DNA of 6,024 nt from Bacillota bacterium (GTDB taxonomy: Bacteria; Bacillota; Clostridia; Christensenellales; CAG-138): the NCBI GenBank assembly GCA_023458615.1, contig JAEWYV010000190.1:1-6024 (forward strand), in the 5' to 3' direction. Made by a program: the position numbers and the translations under genes. Below the pieces are notes generated by a model. The model was not told the DNA's origin and made no database searches. It saw only the letters and a list, made by a program, of their open reading frames with translations. Below are positions 1 through 5,895 of the stretch, piece after piece. The stretch's first letter is position 1; every line of letters begins with the position of its first letter.

Positions 1-784
1 AGGCGAGTGTCAACGCATGATTTGGCACGATATGGCAGTTGCCTAAGTATCGATCATAGCCATAGTTTGCCTGCAGATAGTCCCGCACCTCACGCCAGTG
101 TCCAGCCTTTGCGCAGATGTTTCGAACATCGCACACCAGACGTTTCATCCATTTGCTGGTCAAAAACCGCTCGTTTTCGTCAAACAATCGATCCAGGTTT
201 TGCTCTGTAAACGCCGCCGCTTCCAACGCGCCCAGGAATGCCGCTGCTTCCAACGCAATGCCATCGTGGGAGACGCTCGCACTCTCCCGCACCGCGCGCG
301 CGGCACGCTCCGGGTCGCCGGGGTGCATCATGGCAAACGCATCCATAAAGATTTCGGCGCCGATCTGCTCCGAGAGTACCCTGCCGTTTCGCGCCGCGGA
401 GCCGCTCTCCGGCGCAGGGATGCCGCGCTTGAGGTTGAGGTACGCCGTGTGTTCTGTGCTGTTGCCCAAGCCCCCCCACCAGAGGATGGTCTTGTCCTCG
501 ATAATGTAGTTGAGCCAAGCTTCGCCGACAGATTTTGCGGAGACTTCTGGCGCAAAACCATCGTCCTCCACCGCGCGAAAAAAGCCGAACGTGCCGGAGA
601 GGTCGTCATCCGTGACCACCAGCGGCAGGTTCAGCTCCTGATTGATATAGTTGGTTATTTCGCCAAATCGCGTGGTTATGGCCTCATATGTCCACCCCTC
701 GACCGGACGGCCGAGGTAGACCCCAATCATTTTCCCGAGAACGCCCGCGTAGATGCGCTCCTGTATGTCGCGTGTCAGCCGCAA
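1..784 (-). CDS. ADP-ribosylglycohydrolase-family protein (C-terminus beyond the left edge)
   Basis: The reading frame is open from 784 to the window edge (261 full codons) and has no internal stop. The protein starts LRLTRDIQERIYAGVLGKM(I)G, the usual N-terminal helix of the family, followed by the metal-binding VVTDDDLSGT (56-65, Asp59/60/61), WWGGLGNSTEHTAYLNLKRG (102-121, spaced as in the large bacterial subfamily), IPAPESGS (122-129), SHDGI (172-176) and a terminal NCHIVPNHALTLA (249-261). Members hydrolyse N- or O-glycosidic bonds of ADP-ribose or related ribosides using two Mg ions. The substrate of this subfamily is largely unknown, and the operon suggests a nucleoside-like ribosyl compound. 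No ATG or GTG is available in the frame upstream of the conserved region: the frame opens at 814 after a TAA, and the best start is TTG at 784. The gap to the preceding gene is 25 bp. The C-terminus is missing only because the window ends. Confidence 0.9.
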   Translation of the reverse strand, partial: MRLTRDIQERIYAGVLGKMIGVYLGRPVEGWTYEAITTRFGEITNYINQELNLPLVVTDDDLSGTFGFFRAVEDDGFAPEVSAKSVGEAWLNYIIEDKTILWWGGLGNSTEHTAYLNLKRGIPAPESGSAARNGRVLSEQIGAEIFMDAFAMMHPGDPERAARAVRESASVSHDGIALEAAAFLGALEAAAFTEQNLDRLFDENERFLTSKWMKRLVCDVRNICAKAGHWREVRDYLQANYGYDRYLGNCHIVPNHALTLA

Positions 785-798
785 AGCGATCCCCTCCC
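785..798 (-). promoter_or_regulatory. Ribosome binding site that fixes a TTG start
   Basis: Reading on the minus strand, GGGAGGGG (798-791) is followed by six bases, ATCGCT, and then TTG. This is an ideal Shine-Dalgarno distance, and no ATG or GTG occurs in frame between the stop at 817-815 and the conserved N-terminal helix. It is the main reason for choosing 784 as the start of the ADP-ribosylglycohydrolase gene. Confidence 0.75.
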
Positions 799-809
799 AA
801 AGTTTCTGT

Positions 810-1694
810 TTATTTTAAGTGTTTGGTAAAAAATTCGAGTATGATATTCTGCACCTCCGGCTGCGAAAATGCCTGATCGCAATGTCCTGCGCCTTCGAGC
901 AAGACCAAATCGGCCTTTGCGCCTGTTTGTATCAGTGCGTCGTAATATCGCTCGCTCTCGCTTACGCTCACCATATCGTCCGCCGTGCCGTGCAGAATCA
1001 GATGCGGCGGCGTATTTTTGGAAAGATAGCGCTCCGGACTCATGCTCTCTAAAAAAGTATGGTTCTCCTGCGTAATCGGGCAGCCTGCAAAGAGGCGCAG
1101 CAACAGCGCATCCTCCTCGCTTGCGGTCGGGTTCTTCTCCAGTTCGTCCTGCCGCATGCGCCAAAGATCGATCGGACCATACCAGTCCACAACGGCCTGC
1201 ACTGCGCTGGAATACCCCGCCCATTCGTCGGTTTCAAACGCAGGGTCGTCTCCCGTGGCACCGATCATGGCTGCGAGGTAGCCGCCCGCCGAGTCGCCCA
1301 TGATGCCGATGCGCTCCGGGTCCACGCCATATCGTTTTGCGTTTGCGCGGAGGAAGCGTACGGCGGCCTTCACATCCTCCACCTGCGCGGGGAATGTTGC
1401 CTCATTGATGGTGCGATAGTCGATTGCCGCTACCTGAAACCCCGCATACGCCAAATAGCTAAACTCCGCCATGCGCCAGGAGGGGAACGTCTGCTGCCAC
1501 GCGCCGCCCACGACCCAAAGGATCGTTGGAAGCGGCGGAAGCTGCGTCTCGCCCCACCACTCGATCGGGCGGAGCAGCATCATCTTCAGCGGCCTCGGCT
1601 TTCTGCCGAAATAGGCCAGCGGTTGAGAATAGACGACGTCGTCCATGAGTACAATATCGGTTCGCTCCAGCTTTGGGCGAATGGTTTTCTTCAT
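810..1694 (-). CDS. Alpha/beta hydrolase, esterase/lipase type (HSL/BD-FAE-like)
   Basis: This 294-residue alpha/beta-hydrolase has a recognisable catalytic triad: Ser135 in the nucleophile elbow GDSAGG (133-138), Asp239 in LILHGTADDMVSV (232-244) and His271 in EGAGHCDQAF (267-276). The segment ILWVVGGAWQQ (58-68) corresponds to the oxyanion-hole motif 'HGGGW', with Val62 where the family usually has His. FPAQVEDVKAAVRFLRANAKRYGVDPERI (101-129) is the typical helix and loop before the nucleophile in acetyl-esterase-like members of this group. There is no signal peptide, so it should act in the cytoplasm, probably on a small acyl ester. Its place in the operon suggests a deacylation step for the imported compound; this is inference. 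The ATG at 1694 has GGAGG (1707-1703) 8 nt upstream. A peptidase-like or carbohydrate-esterase activity cannot be excluded. Confidence 0.9.
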   Translation of the reverse strand: MKKTIRPKLERTDIVLMDDVVYSQPLAYFGRKPRPLKMMLLRPIEWWGETQLPPLPTILWVVGGAWQQTFPSWRMAEFSYLAYAGFQVAAIDYRTINEATFPAQVEDVKAAVRFLRANAKRYGVDPERIGIMGDSAGGYLAAMIGATGDDPAFETDEWAGYSSAVQAVVDWYGPIDLWRMRQDELEKNPTASEEDALLLRLFAGCPITQENHTFLESMSPERYLSKNTPPHLILHGTADDMVSVSESERYYDALIQTGAKADLVLLEGAGHCDQAFSQPEVQNIILEFFTKHLK

Positions 1695-1749
1695 CTGTTT
1701 TTCCTCCGTGTGTCAACGTGTTTCTACTATTTTATCACGTTCATCACGT
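1695..1749 (-). promoter_or_regulatory. 55-bp spacer with short repeats before the alpha/beta hydrolase gene
   Basis: This is the longest gap in the operon. On the plus strand it contains two adjacent near-identical 9-mers, ttatcacgt (1732-1740) and tcatcacgt (1741-1749), and an inverted pair aacgtg (1715-1720) / cacgtt (1736-1741) with a 15-nt A/T-rich loop. The gene's own GGAGG is at 1707-1703. The stem is short and has no T-run, so it is not a convincing terminator. An operator or an RNA element controlling the downstream genes is possible but unproven. Confidence 0.3.
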
Positions 1750-2934
1750 CTACAGCAGCGCGAAAAACTCCTTAATCTCATCCGTATAGTCACCCGTGCA
1801 GACCAGATGGTGGTTTTGAATCGGATCGGTCAAAAAATAGCTCATATCATCCAGCGCAACCTGGATCTGCGTGCGGCAAAGCGATGCTTCGCGCAAGTTT
1901 TTCTGAATATTTCCCGCCTTTGCGTAATATCGCCCCAGATCCGCGCCCGCCTTAAACACCGTGCAGGTTCCCTCTGGAATCGTCCCCGCAATGGCAACGC
2001 CGATGCTGGATTCAAAGTGCGTGGTGAGCGCCATTTCGCACGGCATATTGACCGGCAATGTGCAGTGTGCCAGCACCATGTGTCCCTCGCGTGTGTCGAT
2101 GCGGCTGGGGTTGCACATGAAGACCGGCTTGCCGCTGAGTTCACCAAGGATCGCCATGGAGAGCGTGGACGGAACATCCCCCTCACACCCGGCATAGATG
2201 CCCTCCGCGTTGAGGATTGCCAGCGCGAGGCACCCCGTGGTGCAAACGCTACCCAATAGATCAAAACAGCGCACGGTGATTGCGCCGAGATTATGCCGGA
2301 GGATAATTGCCTTGAGCGCGGAATAGATGGCGAGTGCCTTGTCCATCTCGACTTTGTCATAGCCCAACGCGCGGAGGTTCGTCGTCCATTCGTTTTCCAC
2401 AGCGGGCGATGCCGCATTTGCCGCTTGCAGCTCCTCCATCGGGATATCGACAACCTCAACGCCCAGCTTTTGCTTGCAGGCGGCGCGGTCGAGCTCGCTC
2501 GCAATCAGCCAGTCCGATGGTTTGCCGACCACGCCGAGGCGAAGTCCGCCCAGCCGCCCTCTTGCGCGCGCCGCGCGGGAGAGCACGCGGATGCGCCGCG
2601 CAATATTCTCCACATCGCCATGCAAAATTTCGCCCTTTCGCCCGTGCTGGCGCAGGTAGGCGAGAATTTCCATAGAAGCGGCAAGCGAGTTGCTATCCCC
2701 GCTGGTGAGCAGAAAACAGGGTTTATCGTAGGAGGAAAACTGCTGTAAAAACAGCCCCTCGCTGCCGCCGGAGGAAATATAGATGAGCCCGAATGGCTCC
2801 TTTTCGAAGGCATTGAGCGAAATCGGCTCCAGTTTTTCGCCGAGCGCCGCCTCAACCGCGCCTAAAAAGGCGGCGGAATGCTCCCGCGGCATCTGGGAAA
2901 GACTGCTTCGAATCTCGTATACCGAAATCGCCAT
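1750..2934 (-). CDS. L-fucose/L-arabinose isomerase-family protein (short form)
   Basis: This 394-residue protein resembles the fucose/arabinose isomerase superfamily, metal-dependent aldose-ketose isomerases. Supporting blocks are LGVVGKPSDWLIAS (133-146), typical of the short isomerase-like proteins, ITVRCFDLLGSVCTTGC (219-235), GCEGDVPSTLSMAILGELSGKP (249-270), VLAHCTLPVNM (287-297) and the C-terminal PIQNHHLVCTGDY (371-383). Candidate metal ligands and acid/base residues, judged from spacing, are Asp225, Glu251 (or Asp253) and His375/His376. It is well short of E. coli FucI (591 residues) and somewhat short of AraA (about 500), mostly through a reduced N-terminal part. Its position directly after a nucleoside hydrolase suggests that it acts on the released pentose or a related sugar, but the substrate cannot be read from the sequence. 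The ATG at 2934 has AGGAGG (2946-2941) with a 6-nt spacer. A non-isomerase role is possible, because many members of this group are uncharacterised. Confidence 0.82.
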   Translation of the reverse strand: MAISVYEIRSSLSQMPREHSAAFLGAVEAALGEKLEPISLNAFEKEPFGLIYISSGGSEGLFLQQFSSYDKPCFLLTSGDSNSLAASMEILAYLRQHGRKGEILHGDVENIARRIRVLSRAARARGRLGGLRLGVVGKPSDWLIASELDRAACKQKLGVEVVDIPMEELQAANAASPAVENEWTTNLRALGYDKVEMDKALAIYSALKAIILRHNLGAITVRCFDLLGSVCTTGCLALAILNAEGIYAGCEGDVPSTLSMAILGELSGKPVFMCNPSRIDTREGHMVLAHCTLPVNMPCEMALTTHFESSIGVAIAGTIPEGTCTVFKAGADLGRYYAKAGNIQKNLREASLCRTQIQVALDDMSYFLTDPIQNHHLVCTGDYTDEIKEFFALL

Positions 2935-2969
2935 AACATACCTCCTGCTTGAACATACATGTTTGCCCT
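2935..2969 (-). promoter_or_regulatory. 35-bp spacer with AGGAGG site flanked by a repeated heptamer
   Basis: The AGGAGG (2946-2941) serving the isomerase-like gene is bracketed by two copies of the plus-strand heptamer aacatac, at 2935-2941 and 2952-2958. The second copy also forms the imperfect palindrome aacatacatgtt (2952-2963). No terminator is visible. The ribosome binding site is clear; any function for the repeats is speculative. Confidence 0.4.
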
Positions 2970-3905
2970 TTAGTCGGGCTGCGATTGATCCAAAATACGC
3001 AGCGCGTCCAGCATCAGCGCAGAAAAGCGCGGTCCATCCGCATGCTCCAGAACGGTTACGCGGCTCTTTGGCGCTTTAAATTCGCCCTGAATGGCAACCG
3101 TCATGCCGCGGCAGAGATCGCCTTCCGTCTCGATATCCACGCGATACTCCTGCCCTGTGAATAATTCCGGCTGAATCAACTCCGCAACCGGAACCGCGTC
3201 AAACACGTTGGTATGGTCCCAGTTGCGTGCTCTGGCATACTCGCTGTAGAAATCCATCAATTCATACGCCAGGCGCGAGACGCGGCCGCCATGCTGCAGC
3301 GGCGCAAAGTCCTTGAGATACGTCTTTGCCTCCGCGCAGACCTCCAGCCCGCTCATGGTGATATCCACCCCGCTGTGAAAGACGATTTTTGCCGCCTCCG
3401 GGTCGTGGTAGATGTTAAACTCCGATCGCGGGAGGATGTTGCCGCCTTGGAGGCTGCCGCCCATCATGCAGATGCGCGCAAGCTTCTGCTTCACCTCCGG
3501 ATAGTTCTGAAACAATGTCGCAATATTCGTCAGCGGCGCAAGTGTAACGAGAGTCACCTGCTCCGCTTGCTTCATGATCTCTTCATGCAGAAACTCCACC
3601 GCGTTTCGAGTATCCAGATGCGAGGTCGGCGCAGGCAGAAGAGGGCCGTCCATGCCGCTTTTACCATGCGCGGTAGGCTGCGGCTCCGGGTCGCGGCGCA
3701 GGGGCCGCGCGCATCCTTGCGCAATTGGAATCGAATAGCCGAGATAATCTAGTACTTTTTGGATGTTTTCGGTCACGTTCTCAACCGTGCTGTTTCCAGC
3801 AACGGTGGTAATACCCCGTATGGTAAATTGATCCGGGTGCGCGAGCGCGAGCAGAATCGCGAGCACATCGTCATGCCCCGGGTCACAATCGATATAGATT
3901 TGCAC
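2970..3905 (-). CDS. Nucleoside hydrolase, RihA/RihB-like (inosine/uridine-preferring family)
   Basis: This 311-residue cytoplasmic enzyme is expected to split ribonucleosides into free base and ribose. It carries the family's calcium-binding N-terminus DCDPGHDD (6-13, Asp6/8/12/13), VAGN (35-38), the His80 block AHGKSGMDGP (79-88), MMGG (147-150) and EFNIYHDPEAA (162-172), which together give a full-length hydrolase fold. The overall pattern (DCDPGHDD, HGxSGxDGP, EFNIYxDPEAA, QPELFT near 245, GMTV near 267) resembles E. coli RihA, a pyrimidine-type enzyme. One difference stands out: where RihA has His-Asp-Pro before its 'IAWLLKPELFT', this protein has NVFDAVPVAELIQPELFT, with Phe235 in place of the His while Asp236 is kept. 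The start is GTG at 3905; the metal-binding motif begins at residue 6, which leaves no room for a later start. It lies 9 bp after the permease stop, so the imported substrate is probably its substrate. The base preference is not certain. Confidence 0.93.
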   Translation of the reverse strand: MQIYIDCDPGHDDVLAILLALAHPDQFTIRGITTVAGNSTVENVTENIQKVLDYLGYSIPIAQGCARPLRRDPEPQPTAHGKSGMDGPLLPAPTSHLDTRNAVEFLHEEIMKQAEQVTLVTLAPLTNIATLFQNYPEVKQKLARICMMGGSLQGGNILPRSEFNIYHDPEAAKIVFHSGVDITMSGLEVCAEAKTYLKDFAPLQHGGRVSRLAYELMDFYSEYARARNWDHTNVFDAVPVAELIQPELFTGQEYRVDIETEGDLCRGMTVAIQGEFKAPKSRVTVLEHADGPRFSALMLDALRILDQSQPD

Positions 3906-3922
3906 GTTCGGTTGTTATCCTT
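3906..3922 (-). promoter_or_regulatory. Weak, long-spaced ribosome binding site for the GTG start of the nucleoside hydrolase
   Basis: AAGGA (3922-3918) overlaps the last codons and stop of the second permease (AAA GGA TAA) and lies 12 nt before the GTG at 3905. The site is poorer and farther from the start than the GGAGG/AGGAGG sites of the neighbouring genes. This suggests lower initiation, or dependence on ribosomes finishing the permease gene. Confidence 0.55.
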
Positions 3923-4832
3923 TCTTGCTGCTGCGGTACGTGGAGACGGAGAAGAGGATGATGCCCAACAGAACGCCTACGTACGGAATGATGTTGATCA
4001 GTTCGCTCGGCAGATCATAGAGCGAAAACACATTGGTGACCGCCTGAAAAAGGGAGAAGACGAATGTGGTAATCGCGACGCCCAGCATATTGGTTCCGCC
4101 CATCGCCTGTGCGGCGATGCCGATCCAGCCGCGTCCCGCGATCATATTTTTCGTAAAGATCGAAAGATAGCCGGTGGTCATATACGCGCCGCCGAGCGCC
4201 GCAAGCAGCCCGGAGAGCAGCACCGCAATGACGCGCACGCGGTTAACGTTGATACCCGCGGTCTTAGCCGCGCGCTCGTCCAGTCCCGCCGCCTTCATGC
4301 GCATGCCAAGCGGCGTTTGATACACCAGCACCGCCAATAAAATCATGCTCAAAATACAGATGTAGGTAATCGTATATTGCCCGGAGAAAATCGCCCGCAG
4401 TACGGGAATCTTCTCGATGACGGGAACATTCACAATCGGCAGCACCAGAGAGGCGAGCGACGCGCTTGTGCCCTTGTTCTGGGTAAAGAGATAGAGCAGA
4501 AAAACCGTAAACGAAGCGGAGAAGGTATTCAATGCGATGCCGACGAGAATCGGGTTTGTGCCCATCTTAATCGTGCACAGCATCAGAATCACCGCCATGG
4601 CAAGGCCCGCGCCAATGGCGATCAGTAATCCCAGCCAGCTCGACTGCGTCCAATAGCTGCCAAGCACGGCAAAGAGCGCGCTCATGAGCATGATGCCCTC
4701 TACCGCGATATTCGGCATGCCCGCCAGCGCCGCGATATACGCGCTCATACTCGCGAACAGCAACGGAACCAGCACGCGCACCACCGTGGAGAGGAACTCT
4801 TCGCTGAAGATGACTTTGAAGAACTCAGACAT
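3915..4832 (-). CDS. ABC transporter permease, nucleoside/BMP type, second subunit (YufQ/NupQ-like)
   Basis: This 305-residue membrane protein is the partner permease of the importer (COG1079 type). Its family marks are AGMPNIAVEGIMLMSA (37-52), equivalent to the usual 'G..N.G.EG.ML..A' motif, a KMGTNPILVGIALNTFS stretch (89-105), YQTPLGMRMKAAGLDERAAKTAGI (171-194), which matches the conserved cytoplasmic loop thought to contact the ATPase, and AGRGWIGIAAQAMGG (232-246). The length is normal for the family and it appears complete. The ATG at 4832 has a strong AAGGAGGG site (4848-4841) 8 nt upstream, located inside the last codons of the first permease, and the two genes share ATGTCTGA. It ends SSKKG-TAA, and those last codons also supply the weak ribosome binding site of the next gene. 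It should pair with the upstream permease to form the translocation path. Confidence 0.92.
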   Translation of the reverse strand: MSEFFKVIFSEEFLSTVVRVLVPLLFASMSAYIAALAGMPNIAVEGIMLMSALFAVLGSYWTQSSWLGLLIAIGAGLAMAVILMLCTIKMGTNPILVGIALNTFSASFTVFLLYLFTQNKGTSASLASLVLPIVNVPVIEKIPVLRAIFSGQYTITYICILSMILLAVLVYQTPLGMRMKAAGLDERAAKTAGINVNRVRVIAVLLSGLLAALGGAYMTTGYLSIFTKNMIAGRGWIGIAAQAMGGTNMLGVAITTFVFSLFQAVTNVFSLYDLPSELINIIPYVGVLLGIILFSVSTYRSSKKG

Positions 4833-5895
4833 GCAGCAGGCCCTCCTTCAGCAGTTTCTTTTCGCGCCAACCGCGCAGGAAGTATTGCGCCGAAATGAGC
4901 AGAACCAGCGTCGCGGTTACGATCGAGATGACCTCGACCGGCACGGTCGTGCTGCGGCTCATGATCTCCGCGCCAATCTGCAGATAGCTGATGCCAAAGG
5001 CGACAACCAGCACGCCGATCGGGTTGTTTTTGCCAATCATCGCCATCAGCGCGCCGTTGAATCCAAGCCCCGGCAGGGCGACCCAGCTAAAGCGTGAATA
5101 GATGCTCAGCAGTTCTACCGAGGTGCCAACGCCGCCTAAAAAGCCGGAGATGAAATGCACGAGCAGGAAGAGGCTCATGGCGTTCATGCCAGAGTAGCGT
5201 GCAAAGTTCGGGTTGAGACCCGTCATGCGAATCTGATATCCCAACCTTGTTTTAAACAGCAGGATGTAGATGAATAAAACCGCCGCAACCGCAAGAACGA
5301 TGCCGATGGTCACGCGCGTGCCGGGGATGATATACGGCAGGCAAGCGGACTGTTCAAAAAGCGGGGATGCCGTGGAGGAATAGTCCGTTGCCCGCAGAAA
5401 CGTCTTGATAAACCAGAGCCCGACGCCCAGATAGATCGAGTTGAGCATCAGCGAGGTGACCAGCTCGTTTGCGTTGAACTTCGCCTTGAGATAGCCGGGG
5501 ATGAGCATCAACAGCCCGCCGATGAGCGCCGGAACCAGAATCGCCACCAGCGGATGCGTAAACGTATTGCCGAACGCCTGACAGGCGATGTAGGAGCAAA
5601 TCACACCGCCGATATAATAGATGCCCTCGATGCCGAGATTAAACAGCCCCGTTCGGAAGAGCAGCGAGCAGGCAAGGCCGGAGAACACCAGCGGCACCAT
5701 GGACTCCAGCACATTGCCAAAATAACGCATCTTGGTGAGCGGCCCGGTTAACATGGTGATAAACGACGCAACGGGGTTCTCGCAGGTCAGCGCGAGCACG
5801 CAAAACGTAATCGCAAGCGCGATGAGAATCGCAAGTAATGTCTTGACGGTCTCAAACGCGGTATCCCCCGCGAGGGAAAACTTTCGTTTAGTCAT
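4825..5895 (-). CDS. ABC transporter permease, nucleoside/BMP type, first subunit (YufP/NupP-like)
   Basis: This is a 356-residue integral membrane protein with many hydrophobic segments, the first at about 17-37. It has the marks of the BPD_transp_2 permease family: FNLGIEGIYYIGG (85-97), a KAKFNANELVTSLMLN stretch (137-152) corresponding to the family's 'KA..G.NE.V.T.MLN' motif, and a PGLGFNGALMAMIGKNNPIG block (275-294). The longer length and the NE..T..MLN motif point to the first of the two permeases in BMP/nucleoside importers (COG4603 type) rather than to LivH or RbsC. It would form half of the membrane channel. The ATG at 5895 is preceded by GGAGG (5908-5904) with an 8-nt spacer, lies inside the end of the ATPase gene, and is followed directly by the family's N-terminal basic segment. 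The stop overlaps the second permease by 8 bp. In characterised relatives (B. subtilis NupNOPQ, Lactococcus BmpA-NupABC) the cargo is nucleosides; that cargo is inferred here. Confidence 0.92.
   Translation of the reverse strand: MTKRKFSLAGDTAFETVKTLLAILIALAITFCVLALTCENPVASFITMLTGPLTKMRYFGNVLESMVPLVFSGLACSLLFRTGLFNLGIEGIYYIGGVICSYIACQAFGNTFTHPLVAILVPALIGGLLMLIPGYLKAKFNANELVTSLMLNSIYLGVGLWFIKTFLRATDYSSTASPLFEQSACLPYIIPGTRVTIGIVLAVAAVLFIYILLFKTRLGYQIRMTGLNPNFARYSGMNAMSLFLLVHFISGFLGGVGTSVELLSIYSRFSWVALPGLGFNGALMAMIGKNNPIGVLVVAFGISYLQIGAEIMSRSTTVPVEVISIVTATLVLLISAQYFLRGWREKKLLKEGLLHV

Noticed and set aside
471..477. Run of seven C bases as a possible frameshift in the ADP-ribosylglycohydrolase gene
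   Set aside because: Translation across it gives WWGGLGNSTEHTA, with conserved motifs in the same frame on both sides, so the frame is intact.
98..829. Long plus-strand open frame of 243 codons opposite the ADP-ribosylglycohydrolase gene
   Set aside because: Its translation is rich in Arg and shows no family motif, while the minus strand encodes a clear conserved protein over the same bases.
1711..1716. TTGACA on the minus strand, a perfect -35 hexamer
   Set aside because: It lies about 17 bases before the hydrolase ATG with no room for a -10 box before the ribosome binding site, so it cannot be that gene's promoter.
1715..1741. Inverted repeat as a rho-independent terminator
   Set aside because: The stem is only 6 bp, the loop is 15 nt and no T-run follows it on the transcribed strand.
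1059..1775. Plus-strand open frame of 238 codons opposite the alpha/beta hydrolase gene
   Set aside because: It is antisense to a gene with a full catalytic triad, has no ribosome binding site of note and no recognisable motif.
1842..2504. Second minus-strand open frame of 220 codons inside the isomerase-like gene
   Set aside because: It is an alternative frame of the same strand with Arg/Ser-rich low-complexity composition; the overlapping frame carries the conserved motifs.
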